The notes beneath the pieces are model-generated. The model made no database searches, was not told the DNA's origin, and was given only the letters and a program-made list of their open reading frames with translations. Positions 23,401-35,400 of a stretch of DNA of 64,000 nt are shown in pieces. Source of the DNA: Eriocheir sinensis (Eukaryota; Arthropoda; Malacostraca; Decapoda; Varunidae); NCBI RefSeq assembly GCF_024679095.1, contig NC_066549.1:4948920-5012919 (forward strand), in the 5' to 3' direction. Each line of letters starts with the position of its first letter. Within the stretch, counting starts at the first letter, position 1. The position numbers and the translations under genes were made by a program.

Positions 23401-25186
23401 TTAAGAACAGAAATCACAAATGGAAAAATCAGTTTCACAGCTACTTGGCTACACAAGACATGAGCCCGTCCCCGGCATGCCACACAGTGACCCGTAGTTC
23501 TCCTCATTTTGGAGTGTGATTTTTTTATCATATGAGGTCTTTAAAGCCTCCTTGTACAGAGAGGAAGTCAAGAGAGATGGTTTCAAAGCTTTGTGACCTC
23601 TATTTGACTGAATTGATGTGTGGGTAGGTAAAGCCTGGAGATACGGAACGGTGGTAATATGGAATATAATACCCAGTCGATCTGAGTGAAAGTGACGTTC
23701 AAATGTAACTTTGAATAGATAATGACACCAGGGGAAATCATCTCCTCAGTGCCGAGTGAGGAAGGTCTAGGCAGGACAGGACCTGCTGCTCCCTGAAGAG
23801 TAATCTCTCCATCTCTACCACATTTGTTTTTGCAACACCCCAGAGGTGACTCAGAGCTGCCAAGAACTGAAAGGCATATTTTTTGCCCTCACCCACAAGC
23901 CTCCACACCTTTCCCAGTCACTTCTTCAGCTTCGTAATGGCTGCCAAGCTCTTCCTTATAAGGTCACAGTCTATCTTCATGAGGGCCATGTGGAGACATC
24001 TCATTTCCTTTTTTTCCTGGAGATATCTCATTTCTTTCTTTTCCAATTGTTGCTTTAGCTGTATCTGAGGAGGGCCTCATGCCTCACATGCACCCTCCTT
24101 CCCCTCCTCCACTCCATTGGTTCCTCCTCTGCTGCTGCTCCATGCACGAGATCCAACAGGCAGTAGAAGCAGAATGTGTGCCTACAGGGGAGTGAATTCT
24201 TGGTGAAGGTGACCAAACAGACTTTGCATTTTGCCAGGTTGTGCTGTAGCCTTTGTTCATTGAACAGAGGTTAGGCTCATACCTAAGGGAAGGCAGTGCT
24301 GCCTTACTCTTCCAGTAAAGCGGAGTCCCCGTACCCTGCTGATTTGAATAAACGTGTTGCAAGGTAACGAGCCTGATGTACAAATCTCATGCTTCTTCAC
24401 AAACAGAAAGTACACATCAATATTGCTGTAATCCTTGAAGTAGACTTAAATTGTTTTGTACTTTCATCAGTAGACATGATGTGTTTTGTATATTTGCTGG
24501 TCAACATGTAAATATTTTTTGCCCATATTATTTGTTGTAACTTATAGCAGTAATTCTGCATTTTAGTGAAGGATGACTTTATCCTCCAGTAGAATATAGT
24601 ACTGGAACTTCTTACTCAGTGTAATCTTTCACATTACTAGGAGGAATATTTGATGTAGAACATTAGAGCTTCTTACTCATTCTAAAGCTTCATGTTGACA
24701 TTAATTTTGAAACAAAGCAGTATGCTATCATGCTTCCAATAGCTTCAAAATAAGAATCTCATTATCAGCACAGTTTCCATGAGGTCAAATTTATGGTTCA
24801 CTGCTTCTTTTGAAGTTCTTCCAGTCTTGCTTTGGTTAGGAAGGAGTGTGGATCTTTGATAAGTTAATGTATTAATGTATTTATATGTGTAAACTTCAAA
24901 TTAAAACAAAAAAATAAGGCCAAGTTTAGGGAGTTTATTGTAAGCATATGGTTATTGCTTCTTTAGAGGCATAAATTTATTCTTCAGTCAAGCAGATCTT
25001 AACTGCTGGGTTGGAAGGAAACTTCTACTTTTGACCTTATCAGTATGAGTAAAGTTCTGATAGAAATATTTAGAAATACCCTAAACTTGTTATTACAGAA
25101 CTGGTGGTGATGGAGAGGAGGCAGTAGTACAGAACTCTCCCGCTACCGCCCAGACCTTCCCCACCTACCCTCTCACTCCTCGCTAG
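18304..25186 (+). CDS. SUPT7L: SUPT7L (STAGA complex 65 subunit gamma / STAF65-gamma)
   Basis: Nuclear subunit of the SAGA/STAGA histone acetyltransferase coactivator. Exons: 18304-18476, 19169-19268, 20026-20141, 20688-20922, 21374-21546, 21975-22136 and 25099-25186 (stop TAG). All junctions are GT-AG, phases agree, and the product is 348 aa (human about 414). The start MSCAGGHWGEE aligns with the human MNLQRYWGE start. Further matches to the human protein in order: an LPAELCRTDP segment then LVLQTIRLLQHQRQVAQLI (exon 2), SLPSCPPLPEEP (exon 3), and a bromo-associated histone fold in exon 4 (LRKAVATICAHAGYTDTSES then LRLLTDTTHEFLNKITGVLR), which in the family pairs with TAF10 or a relative. 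Exon 5 (DVVEKTLHDVGMGS) matches the conserved segment after the fold. Exons 6-7 are poorly conserved, and exon 6 has a weak acceptor, so they are less certain. Confidence 0.88.
20444..20482. repeat. poly-T tract
   Basis: 39 consecutive T in intron 3 of SUPT7L, ending in cccatcag. Possibly the remains of a retroposon tail inserted in reverse. Confidence 0.9.
23104..23665. repeat. intronic sequence with a thrice-repeated GGTGGTAATATGG
   Basis: The words ggtggtaatatgg, gtggtaatatgaa and ggtggtaatatgg occur near 23112, 23310 and 23649 in the long last intron of SUPT7L. Sequence to about 24380 looks like old inserted DNA with several broken frames on the minus strand. No family could be named. 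Confidence 0.35.
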
Positions 25187-26536
25187 CCATCCGTCCCTCC
25201 TGCTCCAGCTTCCCTCACCCCAAAGTCACTCCTCAGCTGGCTCACAGACCCCTGCAGGACTGCCAGAATACTCAAAATACTGTACATATATTGTAATTTA
25301 GATAAGTAAGGATTTTTTTAACAAATGGTGATGATATTTTGTTAGTGTGAAAGTAGCAGTTACAATAATAATAATGCTAAAATTGCCTAGTAGTAATAGC
25401 AACAGCAACAACAGTAGTAGTAGCAATGGTAGTAGTAGTAGTAGTTGTCCTTTTTGTAGCAGAAATAGTAGCCAAAGGTGACAAGTACTGCTAAAACAGG
25501 AACTGGTGGTATTTTTAGTACTGTTATCACAACCAAAATTACTTTTTGGGTTAGTACCACTTGTGGTACTGGCAGTGCTTTTTTAAACATTTCCTCAACG
25601 GTTGTGATAATCGATACTCATTAGTGAGAATGTACATCCTTTAGAAAAAGTGTCTGGCAGTGACAGGGAACTCTGATAGATGCCACTCTTAATAGACAAA
25701 TGACTGAACAGCATCATACATATTTTTGCTGACTGTTATGAACAAAATCCAGATGGTTGTGTAGGTGTGTGTCATGTAAGGTGTCTTCCCACGCTCTGAG
25801 CTGAAGCTAGTTTGCACATGGTAATATGTGTATGTGTGTATTTACATATCTGTGTGCATGTGTTTATGTATGTGTTTGGGCCATATTCTAAAATTTGAGA
25901 GAACAGATGTTCCAGTGTGTATTTATTTATTTGTTACCTAGTATATGCATGTAAGCAGCATACTCATGAGCTGAGTTTAGTCCCTCCAGAACAGCAAGTG
26001 GGATGCTGTTCTGGGTCCTCAAAGGTGATAATTATGGTTAGAGTTCAGTGTCTCTCATTTTCACCACTCGGCTAATGTTCCACTTACATTATCACTTGTG
26101 TTACATTTGCCTCCTCTGAATCTTTGCCACTATTTAAGTGAAAACTCAGATACTTTATAAAAAATGCCACCAGGAAGTTCATGCACCACAGTCGTCATCA
26201 GCAGTTTTTCAAGAGTTTGAGCGCCATCACTGCCAACATTGCTGCTGTTGCTACCACTGGTATTTTAAAAGTACAACTTGTCCACCTGTGGTTGTTGCCT
26301 TGTGAAATTTCCATGTGTCACCTATATCACCTATTGCTCAATAGTTACTCATTTTCATAGTAGATTTTCTGGTCATTTTTGCTTAAATATATATTGAGCA
26401 CTAATTAATTTAAATGTTCTCATATATACAACTATTTTTGTTCTACATAAAATTTTAGCTGAAAAGAATTGTTTATATTGAATGTACTTTTTTTTATAAT
26501 AACCATTGTGTAAATAATAACCTGTATTCCATATGT

Positions 26537-26542
26537 ATTAAA
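26537..26542 (+). terminator. candidate SUPT7L polyadenylation signal (ATTAAA)
   Basis: ATTAAA about 1.35 kb after the SUPT7L stop codon, in A/T-rich 3' flanking sequence. The common AATAAA form was not obvious nearer the stop. Low certainty. Confidence 0.3.
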
Positions 26543-27127
26543 CTTTTACATTAGAATAGACTCACAACACCAGACTTATTTCTTTATCCATCAGTACCCT
26601 CATATTAAATTCAAAGTGATTTGATGACCATTATGTCTAGTTTTCAAATTTACTACTTTTACATCTTTTGTCAGTGAATGCTGGACACCCACATGTTTTT
26701 GCTAGGCTCAGTAACCCAGCTGTAATATATGTATTTTTGTAATAGTACAGTGAACTCTGTAGGCTAGTTATTTATCATTGTACAGTGTAATATTTTAGAA
26801 ATATCCATATTTATGTTTAACTAAATGTATTTTTGTGATATGTCTTAGTAAATATTAAGGTTCTTAATTGTCTGAAGCAAGTGCAAAATAGTGATGGACT
26901 CACAAGGTGACGAGCATCGGCCATTATACTGGGAGTAATACGGTGAGATGACCCTAAAGGGGATACACCCAACACCCTCATTTAACTTTGTATTTAGCAT
27001 TTCAACTGTCTTATTAATGATTATTTTGTTTATTTGCTTGTGAACCAACTCAGTTAATCCTGTCTTGATTAAGGTGCAGCCCTGGCCAGGAACAGCGCAA
27101 AAAAGCATCTTGTGGAGTGCTTGGGGA

Positions 27128-27350
27128 CTATGGCCCCATTCACACTGTGCTGACTCTGGGCCATGACAACCCTGCGACTCAGGGTACACGAGGTCCTGGG
27201 TGTGAAATATTGATGTGAAAGGGTCATACATGGTCAGAAAGAGGTGTAGAAATGATTGCCGGATGCTGAATCGGCATAGTTTGAAGGGGGTCTGAAAGTC
27301 GCTGGGTTGTCGTGGCCCAAAGTTGGCACAGTGTGAACGGGGCCTGAGCC
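27128..27350. mobile_element. MITE-like foldback (GGCCCC...CACACTGTGC ends)
   Basis: The left arm, from about 27130, reads ggccccattcacactgtgc and continues to tgacaaccctgcgac; the right arm, ending about 27350, is its inverted copy with a few changes (ggcacagtgtgaacggggcc). The total is about 220 bp. Ends of this type are common among short non-autonomous DNA transposons, but the superfamily was not assigned because no clear target duplication was seen. Confidence 0.6.
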
Positions 27351-27700
27351 TGATTGATTGATTGATAGTTTATTGTTGCAGGTAAACAACAAGGGAGAAG
27401 GGAGGAACATGCCATCCCAACCCCCAGGCAGGACAGAGTGTGATTATACAACTGTACAATAGCAAGTGACACCATCCACTGGGGTTAAACAAGCTTGGCG
27501 TTGATGGGATTGGATGAGCATCGGGCAGAAGACAGAGTAGAATGGAGGAGAGCCATAAAGCGTCCAACCTCTCGGGAAGAGTGAAACGGGACGTTAAACG
27601 AAATGATGATGATGATGATGATTACTCAACATTTTGACCCAAGTAGGATAATTAGAAATCAACATTGGGGTACAGCTAAGATATAGAACTTGTTTGGTTG
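27351..27700. other. repeat-like sequence ending in (GAT)n
   Basis: Starts with a tgattgattgattga run and ends with a gatgatgatgatgatgat run at about 27604-27622. It looks like a dispersed repeat but has no recognisable promoter boxes. No gene. Confidence 0.3.
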
Positions 27701-28148
27701 GTTAGAGGATTTGGGGTGTCATCACTGTTATCCACTAGTTCATTAGGTCTCCTTGCCAAGAGTCATACCAGAAAGAATAGCCAGGTGAATCAGTGGGTTG
27801 GTCGACTAGGGAGTGCAGCTCAGAAGAGAGCGTGCAAGTATGGTGTGCTGATGGAAATGTGGAAGAGTGTGGCTGCTCTTATTATCATGTATGGCATGGC
27901 TTGGAAACGAAACAATCTCAACACTATATGACCTTAATGGATTATCCAATTATTTTATTAAATTCATTTAAAGGTAGTAAATAGCTGACATATGAGAGGA
28001 AGCGAGAGGTGTTGAATGTACTGGCAAGGTGCAGGGCGGGCCGATTCCACATCCGCCACTACCCCACCCGCCAATTTCTCGTGGAAATACTACATCCGTG
28101 GTGTGCCCTGCAGCCAGGCTGTGTTACAGTATTATAATAATGTTCAGA

Positions 28149-28410
28149 GGGGGGGGGGGGGGGGGGGGGGCTCCCGGGGTAGAGCCTGCGCCTTGCGCTC
28201 CGGTGGGGTGCTGGAGCGTGTAGGTTCGAGACCTGCCCGGTGCCATGGGAGTGGAAAGGTGGGCGCTTTCCGACACCCTCAGCCCCGTTGTTGGGCCTCA
28301 TTATTGAAAGAATTGGGCATCTCTCTACCAGCCGTCTGGGTGGTTGCGCGGCACTCACCGCCTTCCTCCCTTGGGGTATATCCCCAACGAAATACAAAAA
28401 AAAAAAATGT
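28149..28410 (+). repeat. tRNA-derived SINE preceded by a poly-G run
   Basis: A run of about 22 G (28149-28170) abuts a tRNA-like head: an A-box-like cggggtagagcctgcgcc and a B box in taggttcgagacct. The body shares the gaaaggtgggcgctttccgacacc motif with the SINE at 283-538, and the copy ends in a short A tract. Confidence 0.65.
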
Positions 28411-28849
28411 TCAAAAGGGGATTTTCAGATAAACATGAATGTATAATTCTATGGCCAGCTCGCCATATCACTGAATCATATATTATGAAGTAATTAAATG
28501 TAACAAAATTTATGTACTTACAGATTTCTACAGATTTCCAAAAAAATTGTTGGCAACAGTGTCATGCTGCCCCCCGAGCCGCCTTTAGCAGCAGCCGTCC
28601 AGTGCGGGACCCGCCAGCCTTCCCGCTACGGCCGCCGCCCGATAAAAACGTGTTGGGTTCCGGCAGAAAAGCTTAAATGAGAGACCAGAGAATAAAGTGA
28701 GGAAAAGGAAATAGAAAACCAAAGTCAGTGGAGGAAAAGAGCAGAAAAACAGAGCCCAGTGCAGGGTGAAGGGCGTGAATGTGCGCTGTGAGGTCATTAA
28801 GTGTGCGTTGTGAAGTAGTGAAGAGAAGTACCAAGGAGGACCTAAGAAG

Positions 28850-29135
28850 CAATACACAGCAGAACAGGTAAAAAAAGAAAGAAGAATAAGAACTGTTGGC
28901 CATTTTAAAGGCAATACAAAGCAGAACAGGTCAAAAAAAGAACTGTTGGCCATTTTAAAGGCAATACAAAGCAGAACAGGTCAAAAAAAGAAGAAGAACT
29001 GTTGGCCATTTTAAAGGCAATACAAAGCAGAACAGGTAAAAAAAGAAGAACTTGGCCATTTTATAGGCAATACAAAGCAGAACAGGTCAAAAAAAAGAAG
29101 AACTGTTGGCCATTTTTAAGAAGCAATACAAAGAA
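28850..29135 (+). repeat. tandem repeat, unit about 55-60 bp
   Basis: Five imperfect copies of a unit containing gcaatacaaagcagaacagg, an A-rich spacer and aactgttggccatttt, varying mainly in the length of the A-rich part. It lies upstream of the first recognised CARF-like exon. Confidence 0.88.
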
Positions 29136-29571
29136 CGATTTGTTTATTCCCCGGTACCCATTTGGAAACGAAGAGACAACTTAAGGACACTAAGGAAGGA
29201 AGATCAACAAGAAAGACATAAGAAGCAATACAGCCTTTGAATTTGGCAAGGCGTGTGCCCTTTGTCCTCCTAGCAGTCTTGGGTGGAAGCTAAAAATGAG
29301 AAGAGTTAAATAATCAAAGGAAAGGAAAGAAGAAAAATCAAGGGTGAAAAAATAAGAAGGGATACAAAACGTCAGAAGTATACAGGAGAGGAATTTTAAC
29401 AGGTATATTTTTTTTCTCATTCCTGTTTCCTATTTATTTGGTATTTTTTCTTTCTTTCAATTTAGAATTTGGTCGGTTTTAGGAATAGTGTCATCAGCAT
29501 TTCTCTTTTATTGCCGTTTCCTATGTTTGGTGAGCTTTTTTTTTCCATTTGATAGTTTGGTATCATTACAG

Positions 29572-32366
29572 AAGTACACGCGTCTTGCTGCGAAGTACAC
29601 CTTTGTGGTATATGACAACACACAAAGGAAGAAGATGCACGAATATGCCCGAGCCGTGAAGCAGGAGCAGGAGGAGGAGGAGGAGGACCCAGGAGGCAGC
29701 AAGCCCTTCACGGTGGTCAAGTTCCGGAGCCTGGACGAGGTGTACCGGTGTGTGCAGCTGTATCAGGAGAACACCTGCACCCACTTCATCAAGTACAACC
29801 GTGACAAGCACTTTGGCAACGAGGGTGAGCTGGCTTATTGATGTACTGTAGGGCCTTAGGCATATCATCAGTATATCTCTCTTATTGCTGCTTACTAGTT
29901 TTTTTTATTATTATTTATTTCATCCAATTATTAGTTTGGTTGGTCTTAAGAATAGTGTCATTAGTATTTCTTTCTCTTATTGCCACTTTTTTTCCCCTAT
30001 GTTTGGTGTTATTACAGAAGTACACCCATCTCACACCTTTGCACTATATGAAGTACTTGTGCACATACAACACTGCCATATTGGTTTGCTGTCCCAAATG
30101 ATTTATTTGTGAGATATCAATGTTTTAAATTGAGGTCTGGTGGGGGGAGTGTATCCAGTGATTTTTTTCTGTATCTCATTTTGGCAGCAGAGCACATATC
30201 AGGTATGGTTAGGTTAGATTAAGTTTGATTAGACTTACTTGTTTATAATAAATACATCATTGGTTATTGTCACTGTTGGTCAGCAGCCTGGCAGGTGTAC
30301 TAGTGGAATTTTACTGATTTAGTTTGGTTAGGTAAATCTGTCTACAATAAATACATGATACACTTTGTGCTACACCGATGGTTGTTGTCACTAATGGTTA
30401 GTGGGTGTGCTTCTGAAATTTTACCATCTTTTTTTTTTGCGTGTGTGTGCGCCAATCTTCTCTCTGATATCTTGTTTCATAGCTAATAAGTTCTTTCTGA
30501 GATTAAGCAGTGATAGGTTATGTACTATTTTAGCAGTGATAGACCACTATTTTAGTGACAATAGGATGTTATCTTTATTGGTGATAGATAAGTACAGTAT
30601 TTATGTGAAGATAGTTACCATCCATTTGGGCAAGTTGGGGGTTTGGTTGATATGTATTTTATGGCAACTTTCTTTCACCTCTACTGTTGCTCTTGGTCAA
30701 AATAAGCATGTAAATAGCAGTGAAATATTGATTTTTTTATATATATATTATTATGACTAATTTATTTAGAAAATTCATATCAGCAGAGCTTTACACCCTC
30801 ATTCTTCAGTCGTTCGTGTATCAGTGGGGTGGCGTAGAGAATTGCCCCAGTTCAGCTTCTCAGATCTGCACTGTTTGTGCATTCATATGTATGTGTTTCT
30901 ATTCACAAGGATACAGAAGTGATTTACTTTATGGTGATTGGTTCTTTAGTTTCAACCATTGGTCCTTAAACTTTTTACTACCACGCCCTCTCTAAAAATG
31001 GGTCCTTCCCTCCATACCCCACTTGCAGTAATATGTACATACGAATGCACAAATAGTGCGGAAGCTGAATTCCGCCAAGCTGAGGTGTGTCTAGACAGCA
31101 AGATACTTGAGATCTATTCTTGTACTAGAAAGAAACCAGTTGGAAGGCCAGGTCCTTTTAATTATTTCATTCAGTGGTCATATCAGTGATGCCAAGACAA
31201 TGGCATACATAATTATATGATTCTTCTTTCTAATTTGATAACTCAATGACTGGCACAGAACATTCTGAACCTCATAAGACTCAGTGGTTTCATTTGACAA
31301 TTATACACTTGTTGATGTTATGACATCACTATCCAAACTAGACATTTCCTTCTCTGTGAAACCTGATGAGATCCATCTTAACACCCTTCTGCCTTTCACC
31401 CACAGCCTATGTCCCCAATGTAGAAAAAGGGAGAATACACTATTGGTCCAACACAGGCAAGTGTGGGGTGCCAATAGAGTATGATGGTGTGCCATTCATG
31501 CATGTGGGTCGATGGGTTCTCATGTGCCACCAGGGCCAAGATACAAACAAGGGCCACAAGGAAAAATACCAGATACGTAAGCTCCGGGAGCAACAGGTAC
31601 ACACACTTCTTACGATTCAGTGATGAATGAAAATAGGAAATGAATGTTGAAACTCCTTGGCTAATTTATGGTTTGAGGATTATAAATGGACCATATATGA
31701 TATTTTGAGAAGGTATCAGTCTAATTGTAAGCTCATTTAAGTTCATTTTTGTGCGTGAATATTTTATTACCAGCCATCATTTAATATTCTCCAGGATGTT
31801 ACTGTCTTTTGCCATTTATATTGCAGGAGAGTGGTGTGAAACCTAAGTCCAGGAACAGGGCGCAGGTCACCAAGAAAGTAAACTGTCCAGCAGAGATATA
31901 CATAACGCACATCATGAAGTTCCCACAGCACAAGGCAAGCTCATTCTTTATCATCATTATCATTATGTTAGATCAAACACCCATCTTCTGTTTTCCTCTT
32001 CCCCATCCCTGTGCTTTATGAAGTACACTCAGTACAGTACTAATATAGCATTTAACCCTAGAACGCTAACCATGGGTATGAGAGACCATGGGTAAGAGGT
32101 ACCATTGGTATGATTTGGTTGCCAGGTTGTCTGAGTTCCTGTGTCCCTGGTTCGCCTTGAGTACCCCACCTAGCTGTAGTGCTCCTCTGGTCGTGTTGTT
32201 TCTCAAGGTCTCTCTTTGTTGCTTGCTACACTTGTTCTGCAGCATACCCATGGTTGGTGATACAGCATGTCATACATGTCATGGTTTGTTGATTTTTATT
32301 TAGTTTTCACAGTGGGGATCATGATTTGGGATCACAGGACCTACAACAAGACAGAAGTCAGGAAGG

Positions 32367-32410
<44 letters not shown>

Positions 32411-35400
32411 TTTTTTTTTTTTTTTTAGTAATATTTATTTTTTACCTGATTTTTTTTAATACGTTTTACGTTTTTCTTTCTGTTTAAGTTTAAGTCAAAA
32501 GTCAAAAGTCAAGTGAAACATAAGAACATAAATACATAAGAACATAAGAGAGCGGAGAGCCTGAGGCGGCAGTCCCAGCTGAGCCTACCCCAAGTACTCT
32601 ACCCCCTAACCACTAATACCCCCACCCATGAATTATGTCTGTTTATTTTTTTGAATGTATGACAATTATGAACCACCACACACCACCACATATTATTCCT
32701 CATCCACCACCCTATTAGTAGTCCCTTCATGTAAATTTATTCCATTAAAACTTTACATTTATTTTTTTTTTTTTTTTTTTTTTTTTAAAAATCGGGTATG
32801 ATGTACCCATGGTTAGTAGTGGTGTGACTTTTTCTAAGGTTAGTGTTCTAGGGTTAAATATGTTATGTTGCTTATTTCTCTAATGCATGTATAAGTAAAC
32901 ACATTATTTATTTTTCAATTCCTACCACCTAACAAAACTATCCTATGCCAGGTGATTCATGCTGATGAGATGTAATGCTAAATTGTTCATAATGATGATC
33001 GGACAAGCATGTAACCACAAACTCTTAAGTGTTAGTGTTCCCCCTTTATCTTCTAATGGTATCTTCACACTGACTGCTCTTCTGAACTTGGTAACTGCAT
33101 GCCCCCACCCCTCCCATGGCTCCACTACACACTATTTCTATTCTGGTTCACCCCTATGCTTTCCAAATCCTTTATCCAAGAGTTAACCAACATCTCCATT
33201 TTTTCATCCTTTTTGCTGGTAACCTATGGAACAGCCTTCTTTCCTCAGTATTTCCTGCTGCTTATGACAAACTCTTTCAATAGGGGAGTATCAAGACACC
33301 TCTCAATCAAAAATAGACCTCTCTTCTGGCCACTTATCTACGTTTTATAGGAACAGTGCTTATCGCCCCCCTCCCCTCTTTTTTTGTGTTTCTTTCTTCT
33401 TTTTTTTCTTCAGCTGTCCTTTGCTGAAAAAAAAAGATTGCAGCTTTTGATGCATGATGATTATTCCAAATTGGTTGCTTTTGTTTATCTAGCTAACTAT
33501 AATTGTGGTATTTTTCAGTACAAGTTAAACATTTTTCCTCATATCCTGATAGCTAATCAACAGCATGGGAGTGTACAAGATCCTCCTGTTTCCCTCTTCC
33601 TGTTGTCTTCATGAGTTCTCCCATCTAAACAAACTGGATACAATTCCTCCATAGTTGTGTTAGGTTTATAATGAGGAAATATCATTCCCTTTCAGATGCC
33701 AAGTGCCCTGCTAGCCATCAACTCCTTGCCCACAGACCACATGCGAAAACTGGCCAAGCGAAAAATGGTGAACAGCTTCAAGAGATACAACTCCAGGTTT
33801 GTTCGGGAGTCTTGGTACTACGTAAGGTTGCCAGATCCAAGCTCCCACGTAGGCCATCCAGTGCTTGGCCTGGTGAGTACTTGACCTTGTTCCAGATCTC
33901 TTAACGTTTTTTTTTTTCATTTGATGTAGTATTGTCCATCAATATTATACTTTAGAATTCAACACCCAGCTTTACGAGTTACTCACTTTTAGTCACATTG
34001 CCATACTTAAACAAGCACTTGTATTACTATCTAATAAAGACATTTGTTAGTCACATTATACAGTTAATATCAGAAAACAATGGTATATGAGTGTAATTCT
34101 TTGCAGGTGAAGGAGGAGCCGACCTTCAACCTGCCAGATAAGTGCACCATTGAGCTGGCCAGCCACCCTGTACCAACCTTAGCAGAGCCCAAGAAGAAGC
34201 CACTCAAGGTAAGGGTGGATTTGGCTGTTTTTACTTACGCATAGATGTTGGCAGATAAATTTCTGAGTGAGTGCTATTTTTTACAAGGAAGGCCTGATAA
34301 GTAGGGTTAGTATCTGGGAAATATGCCACATTCCTTCACTTACTCTTTAAGATGACCAGCTCAAAGAGCAGTCATTAATTTGACTCAGTCATTCAAATTT
34401 GTGCCTTAATAATTACAATGATATCAGAATCTTGCTGCCCATCAGTGCTTTTTATTATTTATTCTAATATACTGAATTTTCTACAGGGCTCTAAGTTCCG
34501 AACCAAAGAACCCGTGGACTCCCGTGTGCTGCAGAAAATGTATGAGCTGACACGCCAAGGAGTGTCCACTGTAAAAATGATGCAAGAAGCTATTGAAGAA
34601 TATGTGCATGAGGAACTTTTTCCTTGTGGTGATCCACCACCTTCCATGTACCGCAGATATAATCCCACACCTTCAGATATTCAGAATGCCATGTACAAGG
34701 TAGGGCAAGAGAATCTGAAGTGTCTTTCTTGGTACTGAACTATTTTGAATCGTATCTTGTTTAACTCTCATTATCATTAATTATTATATTGTTTGTTTAG
34801 GTGAAGCAGGAGATGAGGCTTGAGGGGAAGAGCATCCTACAGTATCGGTGTGCAGCCCTGGTAAGGGAGATCACAGAAATGGTGGTGCAGACAGACAGTG
34901 AAGAATACCTTAACCAGCTGGAGGAGCAGCTGAGAAACATTTACAATGCTGTGAGAAGCTCTGTACCTGTGCCTGAGGTGCAGTTTGGGTGAGTGTTCAG
35001 GACTTTTAGGATAAAATTTTTCTAACCTTTTCCTAGTACTTTGATGCATATGAATTATTTTATATGGAATGCAGACATGATGATGACATGATTCATATAG
35101 TGTAGTACAGATAGAGTAATAACTACAAGTGTATTAATGATAACTATCTTAAGGTATGAAGATGAGCAATATTTTTGTGTCTGTCAACTTCTTTTATGGG
35201 GAGTGCAAACTTTATTGATTCACACAGTTTATTATAAGTGAAGTATTAGCTAAAAATGTATTAAAGATAAATCTACCTTCAGGTAAATTTGGTATATTTG
35301 CAGACTTACCATTCACTGTGGCATTCAGTGCACAACCCCCACAGATAGTAGGGCAATATTTTTGTGTCACTACCAGACATTTTCAGAAATTGACTTTTTA

